A DNA stretch of 7,566 nt, taken from Rhodospirillales bacterium. GTDB taxonomy: Bacteria > Pseudomonadota > Alphaproteobacteria > Rhodospirillales > JADHTD01. Of this stretch, positions 1-6,356 are shown in pieces. The DNA lies in the NCBI GenBank assembly GCA_016776525.1, contig JADHTD010000122.1, forward strand, positions 1-7,566, in the 5' to 3' direction. The first letter of the stretch is position 1. Each line of letters begins with the position of its first letter. The notes below the pieces were generated by a model. That model saw only the letters and a program-made list of their open reading frames with translations. It was not told where the DNA came from and searched no databases. The position numbers and the translations under genes are program-made.

Positions 1-1227
1 CCTCTTTCGGTGGCTGACAATGTTCTCGGAAATGACGATAGCGTCGTCCATCAGCAGGCCGACGGCAATCAACAGGCCGACCAGGGTGATCATGTCGAAG
101 GAATAGCCGAAGACGGCCATCGCCGCGATGGTGCCCAGGAAGGACACCGGCAGGCCCATCGCCACCCAGAAGGAAAAACGCAGGGAAAAGAACAGCCACA
201 TGGTCAGGAAAACCAGACCCAGGCCCTGACTGCCGTTGCGGAGCAGCATGTTGAGGCGGTCACGGACGATCGACGAAATATCATGGGTGACGGTCAGTGT
301 TAATCCCTTGGGGGCGATTTGCCGTTCCCGCTCGACGAAGGATTTAAGGTCTTCGATCACCGACAGGGTGTCATCTTCCTTGCCCTTGTCAACAGATAGG
401 AAAGCCGCCCTTTGGCCATTGAAGCTGATCTTTTCCTCATCCAGTTCAAAACGGTCGGTAATGGTGGCGATATCGCCGAGGCGGATTTCAGCGCCGCTGT
501 CGGCGCCGACGACGACGAGGTTCTCGAAATCCAGGGGGCGGCGGCGCTCGTCATCGAAACGGATCAATACCGTGTTCTGTGAAGTTTCGATGGTGCCCGA
601 CGGCAGCTTGACGTTCTGGCGGCCGATGACGGCGGCCAGTTGATCGACGCTGAGACCGAACTGACGCAACGTATCGGCGGCGATTTCGATGCGGATCTGG
701 TGTTCGGAAAAACCCTTGATGCGGACCTGGGAAACGCCGGGAATAAGGAGCACGCGGTCCTTAACATCTTCGGCATAAGCCTTCAGGTCGGTCGGCTGGG
801 TATCGCCGGAAATAGCGACGGTGGCCAGGAAATCGGTGCGCCCCAGTTGTTTGATGACCGGTGTTTCCGCCTCGTCGGGGAAGGAATCGATGGCTTCCAC
901 TTCGGTCTTGATGTCATCGAGAAAGCGTTTCATGTCACCGCTTTCCACCATTTCCAGGGTGGCAATGGCGCTGCCTTCGCGGGCCTCACAGCGTTTTTCC
1001 TCCAGGTCGTCAATGCTGTCGACGACGTCTTCGATGCGCTGGCAGATGGCTTCTTCGACTTCTTCGGCGGTGGCCCCGGGGTAGGGGACGGAAATTTGCA
1101 CATCGGTGGCCGGCAGGTCCGGAAAGGTTTCCCGTTTGACATTGCCGGTGGCGATCAGGCCAAGAGCCATCAGGGCAACCATCAAAAGGTTGCCGGCGGT
1201 GGGGTGGGCGGCGAAATAGCGGATCAT
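1..1227 (-). CDS. RND efflux transporter permease subunit (AcrB-like), 3' end off the window
   Basis: This is the inner-membrane proton-driven pump of a tripartite RND efflux system. Only the first 409 codons are present, with no internal stop; full-length family members have about 1000 to 1050 residues. Translation begins MIRYFAAHPTAGNLLMVAL, the typical first transmembrane helix (about residues 10-28). A periplasmic porter region follows, with PYPGATAEEVE (about 48-58) and an IPGVSQV segment. A second group of hydrophobic helices starts near residue 335. The segment VGLLMDDAIVISENIV near the left edge carries the adjacent aspartates D394 and D395, which match the proton-relay pair D407/D408 of AcrB. 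The ATG lies 12 bases after the adaptor stop codon and has an AGGGG ribosome binding site overlapping that stop. The substrate cannot be deduced; a drug-type (HAE) pump is more likely than a metal pump, because no metal-relay residues are visible in the part present. Confidence 0.93.
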   Translation of the reverse strand, partial: MIRYFAAHPTAGNLLMVALMALGLIATGNVKRETFPDLPATDVQISVPYPGATAEEVEEAICQRIEDVVDSIDDLEEKRCEAREGSAIATLEMVESGDMKRFLDDIKTEVEAIDSFPDEAETPVIKQLGRTDFLATVAISGDTQPTDLKAYAEDVKDRVLLIPGVSQVRIKGFSEHQIRIEIAADTLRQFGLSVDQLAAVIGRQNVKLPSGTIETSQNTVLIRFDDERRRPLDFENLVVVGADSGAEIRLGDIATITDRFELDEEKISFNGQRAAFLSVDKGKEDDTLSVIEDLKSFVERERQIAPKGLTLTVTHDISSIVRDRLNMLLRNGSQGLGLVFLTMWLFFSLRFSFWVAMGLPVSFLGTIAAMAVFGYSFDMITLVGLLIAVGLLMDDAIVISENIVSHRKR

Positions 1228-1236
1228 ATCGGTATA

Positions 1237-1241
1237 CCCCT
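1237..1241 (-). promoter_or_regulatory. Ribosome binding site of the RND permease gene
   Basis: On the minus strand AGGGG lies 9 bases before the permease ATG. It overlaps the TAG stop codon of the adaptor gene, which suggests translational coupling of adaptor and pump. Confidence 0.6.
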
Positions 1242-2625
1242 AACGCACCGGGCTATCGCCGGTGGCCTCACGGGCCAGGGCCCGGGCCGCTTCGGCGTCT
1301 TCGACCGGCTTGACCAGCATGCCGCCGACGGCGGGGATCAGGTCGGAAATGACGATGCGCTCTCCGGCCTTGAGGCCGCCCCTGAGGACGGCGAAGTTGG
1401 TTTGCAGGAAGGCTATATCGACGGGGCGTTTTTCCAGGCGGCTTTCGCCGTTCACCACATAGACCTGGCGGCCATGCAGGGCAACGCGGGGAACGACGAT
1501 CTGGGCGGGCCGGGGGCGTCCCCGCAACTCGACTTCGACATACATGTTCTTGGCCAGCGGCGGGCGGATGCCTGGACGGGCCTGCCCATAGGGATTATCG
1601 ACGGCGATGATGACGCCGATGGTGCGGGTCTGTGGATCGACGGTATCGCTGATCCGGGATAACCGTCCAGGCCATTCGACGGTGAAGTCACCGGCATGCA
1701 GGCGCACCACGGGGGACAGCCCCAAGAAATCGGGCAGGCGGTCCATAACGTCGGAGGTTGGGTTTAACCCGGAATCAGAACGGGCCACAACATTGAGCAT
1801 CTTGTCGATGGAGAGCTGGGCGGTGACCTCGGACACATCAATGCTGTCCATCACCGCCAGCACCTTGCCGGTCGAAGCATACTGGGCCAGTTCGACATTG
1901 ATTTCGGCAACCCGCCCGTCGAAGGGGGCTTTGATGACGGTGTGTTCAAGGTCCAGTTTGGCCTGTTCCAGTTGCGCCCGGTTCAGGGCCAGCTGGGCTT
2001 GCAGGGCCTGTCGTTCGGACGGGATCAGGTTGAGCGTGTTGCGCAGGGATTGGACGCTCTGTTGGCGGCTCAAGACGTTGCGTTCTTCCTGGTCGACGGA
2101 AGCCTGGGAAACGGTTTTCCGTTTCAGCAGCTGTTTCTTGCGGTCCAGGTCCTTGCGGCTGAGGGTCAGGCTGCGCTCATCAATTTTCAGGGAGGCGCCG
2201 GTGTTTTCCTCCTTCACGGCCAATTCGGCCAACTGGGCTTCGGTGGAGCGGATATTGGCTTCGATCTGGCGGGCCGCCAGATGGTATGCGGCCGGGTCGA
2301 TCTTCAGCAAAAGTTCACCGGCGGGGATGATGGCGCCTTTTTTCAGCTGCGGATGAATTTCCGTCACCTTGCCGCCGACCTCGGCCACCGCTTGCCAGAC
2401 CTTGCCGGGCTGGACGGTACCGTAACCCAGCGCCCGGGGAACGACATCCAGTGAGGGCGCCGGGATAATGCGGACCTTGACCGCCGTTTCCATAAGCGGC
2501 GCCTGCACCGGCTTGTCCTTGGTCTTGACGGCGATAACGATGGCGGCGGCGCCGATCAGCAGCGGCGGGATGATCAACAGACGCTTGGCGTGTTCCTTCA
2601 ACTTGGCTTTTATCGACTCTTTCAT
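1240..2625 (-). CDS. RND efflux periplasmic adaptor (membrane fusion protein, HlyD/AcrA-like)
   Basis: This 461-residue protein is the adaptor that links the inner-membrane pump to an outer-membrane channel. It has one N-terminal membrane segment (about residues 17-33, rich in I, L and A) after a basic cytoplasmic stretch, and no lipobox, so it is probably anchored by that helix. The first half of the lipoyl-like barrel-sandwich domain (about 76-112, with EVGGKVTEIHPQLKKGAII) is followed by a long alpha-helical hairpin rich in Q, E, L and R (about 113-228). The second lipoyl half is TVIKAPFDGRVAEINVELAQYA (about 229-250). Beta-barrel and membrane-proximal domains follow, including the DTVDPQTRTIGVIIAVDNP segment (about 327-344). 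The ATG overlaps the tetR stop by 4 bases (ATGA), and the permease follows 12 bases downstream. No outer-membrane channel gene is visible, so a TolC-type partner would have to be encoded beyond the edge or elsewhere. Confidence 0.93.
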   Translation of the reverse strand: MKESIKAKLKEHAKRLLIIPPLLIGAAAIVIAVKTKDKPVQAPLMETAVKVRIIPAPSLDVVPRALGYGTVQPGKVWQAVAEVGGKVTEIHPQLKKGAIIPAGELLLKIDPAAYHLAARQIEANIRSTEAQLAELAVKEENTGASLKIDERSLTLSRKDLDRKKQLLKRKTVSQASVDQEERNVLSRQQSVQSLRNTLNLIPSERQALQAQLALNRAQLEQAKLDLEHTVIKAPFDGRVAEINVELAQYASTGKVLAVMDSIDVSEVTAQLSIDKMLNVVARSDSGLNPTSDVMDRLPDFLGLSPVVRLHAGDFTVEWPGRLSRISDTVDPQTRTIGVIIAVDNPYGQARPGIRPPLAKNMYVEVELRGRPRPAQIVVPRVALHGRQVYVVNGESRLEKRPVDIAFLQTNFAVLRGGLKAGERIVISDLIPAVGGMLVKPVEDAEAARALAREATGDSPVR

Positions 2626-3347
2626 GGGTTCCTCCCCCGGGTTTCAGGGGTTAATGGCTGTGTGTTCGGGGGCGGCGGTTCCAGTCCCAGCGACAGCAGG
2701 ACCGAGGTCACCACCGTTTTGGTCATCTCGTCCAGGCGGTCCGGGGTGTAGGAGTCCCAATCAAGGCGGGCCAGGAGGATAGGCTTTGCAAACAGGAAGA
2801 TCAGCATCTGTCCCATCACCGCATGTGCCCGCATGATGCTTTCCGGGGCCTCCGGGTCGCCGCCGGTGGCGGCCGCCGCCAACTGGGTGACGGCTTTGTG
2901 AAAATGTTTGATACGATTCTCATAGAGGATCGAAAAGGCCTCCGACGGGTTGGAAAACTCCCTGAGGGCCAGCAGGAAATTAATACGGAACCGTTCATTG
3001 CCGACCATTTGATGCATGAGCTTGGAAACAAACCCCGCCGTCAGGCGGGCCAGGGCCGCCCGGTCGCCCCGGGCTTCGGCGATACCGTCCCGGAGAGCAT
3101 CCCGCAGCGGCTCCGCTATGGGGGCGGTGTCCTCGATGATGTGTTCGATGACCGCCTTATAGAGCCCCTCCTTGCCGCCGAAGTGATAGGCGATAGCGGC
3201 GATGTTGGCGCCGGCGGCCTTGGCCAGTTGGCGGGTAGTCGTTCCCTCGTAACCGTATCGGGCGAACAGCTTCAAGCTCTCGCTTATCAACTGGTGACGG
3301 GTGTCGCTGCCGGGGGAAGCATTGACGGTGACGGGTTGAGAAGACAT
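2622..3347 (-). CDS. TetR/AcrR-family repressor with CecR/YbiH-type (DUF1956) C-terminal domain
   Basis: This is a 241-residue DNA-binding regulator, probably the local repressor of the efflux operon. The N-terminal helix-turn-helix lies at about residues 16-62. It includes LFARYGYEGTTTRQLAKAAG and the recognition region NIAAIAYHFGGKEGLY, which is close to NIAAITYYFGSKEDLY in E. coli CecR (YbiH) as I recall that sequence. The C-terminal part (AHAVMGQMLIFLFAKPILLARLDW) resembles the ligand-binding domain of the same subgroup. I chose the ATG at 3347 because AAAGG lies 8 bases upstream. An in-frame GTG at 3368 would add seven residues but has no clear ribosome binding site. The stop overlaps the adaptor start by 4 bases. 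A promoter with tandem palindromic repeats lies just upstream, so autorepression is likely. The inducer is unknown. Confidence 0.9.
   Translation of the reverse strand: MSSQPVTVNASPGSDTRHQLISESLKLFARYGYEGTTTRQLAKAAGANIAAIAYHFGGKEGLYKAVIEHIIEDTAPIAEPLRDALRDGIAEARGDRAALARLTAGFVSKLMHQMVGNERFRINFLLALREFSNPSEAFSILYENRIKHFHKAVTQLAAAATGGDPEAPESIMRAHAVMGQMLIFLFAKPILLARLDWDSYTPDRLDEMTKTVVTSVLLSLGLEPPPPNTQPLTPETRGRNP
2631..2635 (-). promoter_or_regulatory. Strong ribosome binding site of the adaptor gene
   Basis: On the minus strand GGAGG sits 5 bases before the adaptor ATG, inside the last codons of tetR. It supports the start at 2625. It also suggests that the adaptor is translated efficiently on its own rather than only by coupling to tetR. 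Confidence 0.7.
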
Positions 3348-3393
3348 GACCGGGGCCTTTGTGCTCACAGATTAAGGTGGATGAACTTGCACC

Positions 3394-3422
3394 ATTGTAA
3401 TTCAATCGTTTGATTAAGTCAA
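3394..3422 (-). promoter_or_regulatory. Sigma70-type promoter of the tetR-adaptor-permease operon
   Basis: On the minus strand a -35 box TTGACT (3417-3422) is separated by exactly 17 bases from a -10 box TACAAT (3394-3399). Transcription would start near 3387 and give a leader of about 40 bases to the ATG at 3347. The match is the best promoter in the window, and it coincides with the repeated operator-like sequence. Confidence 0.75.
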
Positions 3423-3434
3423 TCGTTTGATTAA
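3402..3434. repeat. Tandem 16-bp repeat, probable TetR operator
   Basis: TCAATCGTTTGATTAA occurs twice exactly, at 3402-3417 and 3419-3434, 17 bases apart. Each copy contains a palindrome of TCAA and TTGA arms around the centre TCGT. The four half-sites start at 3402, 3410, 3419 and 3427, which also makes TTGA(N5)TCAA palindromes between the copies. The repeats cover the -35 box and most of the spacer of the tetR promoter, the position expected for repression by the adjacent TetR protein. That this protein binds here is an inference. Confidence 0.75.
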
Positions 3435-3501
3435 ATTAGTATATAACCGAATCACACTCAGATAAATGAGTCATTCTTCCTTAATTATCAAATGGTTGGG
3501 G

Positions 3502-6249
3502 TTAGGCGACCTTGCCGTGGCAGTGTTTGTATTTCTTGCCGGACCCACAGGGGCACGGGGCATTGCGTTTGACCCGGCCCCAGGTGGCGGGATCTTCCGG
3601 GTTGATGTCGGCGGCGGCCTGGCGGCTGCGCACCGGAGCAGCCAGCACGGCGGTATCGCCAAAAGCATCACCGTCGGCCGCGTCGCCGGCCCCGGCATTC
3701 TGGAAAGCCGGATCGTTACGGGTTTCAATCATTTCCTGGTCGCTGCGGTTCTGGAAGAAGTCTTCCGAAGGCTCAACCTGCAATTCGATATGAGACAGTA
3801 TGGAAATCACCCGCTCGCGCATGTTGGTTAGCATCTCCTGGAAAAGATCGAAGGCTTCCTGTTTGTATTCGTTGAGCGGGTCGCGCTGACCGTAGGCCCT
3901 GAGCCCGATACCCTGACGCAGATGATCCAGGGTCAACAGGTGTTCCTTCCAGATCTGGTCGAGGATTTGCAGGAGCAGGCTTTTTTCCACCGAGCGCATG
4001 ACTTCGGGGCCGTAATTGGCGGATTTCTCGGCAACCTTGCGTTCGGCGGCAGCCAGCAGGCGTTCGCGGATTTCCGCATCGGCGATGCCTTCTTCCTTGG
4101 CCCAGTCGGCAACCGGCAAATCCTGGCCCAAAAGGCGCAAGGCCTCTTCATGCAGGGAATCGACGTTCCATTGTTCGGCATAGGCTTTTTCCGGAATGCA
4201 GCGGTCAACGATGTCGTCGATCACCTGATGGCGCATCATGGCCAGGTCTTCGGCAACTTCCTCGGCGGCCATCAGTTCCTTGCGCTGCTCGTAGACGACT
4301 TTCCGCTGGTCATTCATGACGTCGTCGAACTTCAGCAGGTTTTTGCGGATTTCGAAGTTACGGGCTTCAACCTTATGCTGGGCTTTCTCCAGGGCCTTGT
4401 TGACCCAGGGATGGATGATCGCTTCCCCGTCTTCCAGGCCCAGTTTCTGCAACATGGAGTCGATCCGTTCGGACCCGAAAATCCGCATCAGGTCGTCATC
4501 CAGGGCCAGGAAAAAACGCGAGGCGCCCGGATCACCCTGACGCCCGGACCGGCCCCGCAGTTGATTGTCGATGCGGCGACTTTCATGGCGTTCGGTGGCG
4601 ACAATGAAAAGACCGCCGGCCTCGATGACGATATTGCGGGCGGCTTCCACCTCTTCGGTGATTTTAGCGACAGCCTTGTCGCGGGCTTCGCCTTCCAGCT
4701 TGTCGTCGATTTCCTGCTTGATGCGCATCTCGATATTGCCGCCAAGCTGGATATCGGTACCGCGGCCCGCCATGTTGGTGGCGATGGTGATGGCCCCCGG
4801 GGCCCCGGCTTGGGAGATGATCAGGGCCTCTTGGTCGTGATAGCGGGCATTCAGCACATTGTGGGGGATTTTCTTCTTCTTCAGGATAGCCGCCAAGTGC
4901 TCTGATTTTTCGATGCTGACGGTGCCGACCAGGACCGGCTGCTGGCGTTCCCGGCATTCTTTGATCAGGTCGATAATGGCGTTGTTTTTCTCGTCGGCGG
5001 TGCGGTAGACCTCGTCGTCATGGTCCTTGCGGATACAGAGCACATTGGTCGGCAGGTCGGCCACTTCCAGATTGTAAATTTCCAGGAATTCCCCGGCTTC
5101 CGTCATCGCCGTACCGGTCATGCCGGCCAGCTTCGGATAAAGCCGGAAATAATTCTGGAAGGTGATTGAGGCCAGGGTCTGGTTCTCGTTCTGGATTTCA
5201 ACGCGTTCCTTGGCTTCCAGGGCCTGGTGCAGGCCTTCGGAATAGCGTCGGCCTTCCATCATGCGGCCGGTAAACTCGTCAATGATAACGACCTGGTTAT
5301 CCTTGACGATATAATCGGTGTCGCGGGAAAACAGCGTGTGGGCACGCAGCGCCGAATTGGCGTGGTGCAGCAGTGAGACATTGACGATGTCGAACAGGGT
5401 GCCTTCTTCCAGCAGTCCCGCTTGGCGCAACAGCTCTTCCATCTTTTCGATACCGGCATCGGTAAAGGTGGCGGCGCGGACCTTTTCGTCTTTCTCGTAG
5501 TCCTCTTCCGAAAGCTGCGGTATCAGCTTGTCGATGGCTTTATAGAGATCGGCGGCGTCTTCCACCGGGCCGGAAATGATCAACGGCGTGCGGGCTTCGT
5601 CGATGAGGATGGAATCCACTTCGTCGACGATGGCATAGGAGAAGTCCCGCTGCACCATCTCTTCCAACTGGAACTTCATGTTGTCGCGCAGGTAATCGAA
5701 TCCCAGTTCGTTGTTGGTGGCGTAGACGACGTCGGCGGCGTAGGCCTGTTGGCGGTCCTGGTCGTCCATGCCGTGGATGATGCGGTCGACGGTGAGGCCC
5801 AGAAAATTATAAATCTGCCCCATCCATTCGGCGTCGCGCTGGGCCAGGTAATCGTTGACGGTCACCACATGCACGCCCTTGCCGGTCAGGGCATTGAGAT
5901 AAACCGGCAGGGTCGCCACCAGGGTCTTGCCTTCGCCGGTCTTCATCTCGGCGATCATGCCGCGGTGCAGGATGATGCCGCCCAGCAACTGGACATCGAA
6001 ATGGCGCTGGCCAAGGGTGCGTTTTGAAGCCTCGCGGACGGTGGCGAAGGCCTCGACCAGCAGGTCGTCAAGCTCTTCTCCGGCTTCCAGGCGTCCCTTC
6101 AGCCAGGGCGTGCGGGCGGCCAGTTCCTCGTCGCTGAGCTTTTCCAGTTCCGGCTCTAGCGCGTTGATGGCATCGACATGCTTGTGCAGGGGTTTAAGGA
6201 AACGCTCGTTGGCAGAGCCGAACAGTTTCTTGGCGAGGGCGCCGATCAT
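3502..6249 (-). CDS. secA: Preprotein translocase ATPase SecA
   Basis: SecA is the cytoplasmic and peripheral-membrane motor that pushes unfolded preproteins through SecYEG using ATP. This copy is complete at 915 residues, close to the 901 of E. coli. The Q-motif region is RTLGQRHFDVQLLGG (77-91), Walker A is GEGKT with K108, and Walker B is VDEVDSILIDEARTP with D209. The preprotein cross-linking domain follows (about 225-375). The second nucleotide-binding fold contains TNMAGRGTDIQLGG (491-504) and HESRRIDNQLRGRSGRQGD (555-573). The helical scaffold and wing region contains LDQIWKEHLLTLDHLRQGIGLRAYGQ (763-788). An acidic linker leads to the zinc-binding tail CPCGSGKKYKHCHG with C899, C901, C910 and H911, which in other SecA proteins contacts SecB and lipids. 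I chose the ATG at 6249 (MIGALAKKLFGS), the normal family start. An in-frame TTG at 6324 would add 25 residues unlike SecA. Confidence 0.98.
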   Translation of the reverse strand: MIGALAKKLFGSANERFLKPLHKHVDAINALEPELEKLSDEELAARTPWLKGRLEAGEELDDLLVEAFATVREASKRTLGQRHFDVQLLGGIILHRGMIAEMKTGEGKTLVATLPVYLNALTGKGVHVVTVNDYLAQRDAEWMGQIYNFLGLTVDRIIHGMDDQDRQQAYAADVVYATNNELGFDYLRDNMKFQLEEMVQRDFSYAIVDEVDSILIDEARTPLIISGPVEDAADLYKAIDKLIPQLSEEDYEKDEKVRAATFTDAGIEKMEELLRQAGLLEEGTLFDIVNVSLLHHANSALRAHTLFSRDTDYIVKDNQVVIIDEFTGRMMEGRRYSEGLHQALEAKERVEIQNENQTLASITFQNYFRLYPKLAGMTGTAMTEAGEFLEIYNLEVADLPTNVLCIRKDHDDEVYRTADEKNNAIIDLIKECRERQQPVLVGTVSIEKSEHLAAILKKKKIPHNVLNARYHDQEALIISQAGAPGAITIATNMAGRGTDIQLGGNIEMRIKQEIDDKLEGEARDKAVAKITEEVEAARNIVIEAGGLFIVATERHESRRIDNQLRGRSGRQGDPGASRFFLALDDDLMRIFGSERIDSMLQKLGLEDGEAIIHPWVNKALEKAQHKVEARNFEIRKNLLKFDDVMNDQRKVVYEQRKELMAAEEVAEDLAMMRHQVIDDIVDRCIPEKAYAEQWNVDSLHEEALRLLGQDLPVADWAKEEGIADAEIRERLLAAAERKVAEKSANYGPEVMRSVEKSLLLQILDQIWKEHLLTLDHLRQGIGLRAYGQRDPLNEYKQEAFDLFQEMLTNMRERVISILSHIELQVEPSEDFFQNRSDQEMIETRNDPAFQNAGAGDAADGDAFGDTAVLAAPVRSRQAAADINPEDPATWGRVKRNAPCPCGSGKKYKHCHGKVA

Positions 6250-6255
6250 AAAGAG

Positions 6256-6260
6256 CCTCG
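6256..6260 (-). promoter_or_regulatory. Ribosome binding site of secA
   Basis: On the minus strand CGAGG lies 6 bases before the ATG at 6249. It decides the secA start in favour of MIGALAKKLF over the longer in-frame TTG form. Confidence 0.6.
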
Positions 6261-6264
6261 AAAT

Positions 6265-6296
6265 TGATAAATAAATAAGGGAGGGAAATCCCTCCC
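6265..6296 (-). terminator. GC-rich hairpin with U-rich tail between lpxR-like gene and secA
   Basis: On the minus strand GGGAGGGATTTCCCTCCC forms a 7-bp all-G:C-and-A:T stem (arms 6290-6296 and 6279-6285) with a 4-base loop. It is followed by TTATTTATTTATC. This fits an intrinsic terminator for the upstream lipid A deacylase gene, although the U tract is broken by A residues. The hairpin ends only 29 bases before the secA ATG and lies downstream of the predicted secA promoter, so it may also act in the secA leader. Confidence 0.6.
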
Positions 6297-6308
6297 GGGG
6301 CCGGTGAA

Positions 6309-6337
6309 GAGATAGAGTGCACAAGGCCGTCTGTCAA
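6309..6337 (-). promoter_or_regulatory. Probable secA promoter
   Basis: On the minus strand a perfect -35 box TTGACA (6332-6337) is followed after 17 bases by TATCTC (6309-6314), a poor -10 box. Such weak -10 boxes are not rare in alphaproteobacteria. Transcription would start near 6302 and give a leader of about 53 bases that contains the whole hairpin at 6279-6296. Confidence 0.5.
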
Positions 6338-6356
6338 TGCAGGCAAGGGCTCGATT

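Noticed and set aside
640..1662. Long plus-strand open frame of 340 codons opposite the permease and adaptor genes
   Set aside because: It spans the junction of two well-supported minus-strand genes, has a glycine-, aspartate- and phenylalanine-rich composition typical of the antisense of GC-rich codons, and shows no recognisable domain.
3456..3471. ACTCA/TGAGT stem downstream of secA as a terminator
   Set aside because: The stem has only 5 pairs and no U-rich tract follows on the minus strand.
3922..4905. Plus-strand open frame of 327 codons inside secA
   Set aside because: It is fully antisense to the conserved SecA coding sequence and has no family resemblance or ribosome binding site that I can support.
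6250..6324. In-frame 25-codon extension of SecA starting at a TTG
   Set aside because: The added residues do not resemble SecA N-termini, run through the hairpin, and begin upstream of the predicted transcription start; the ATG at 6249 has a good ribosome binding site and the usual family start.
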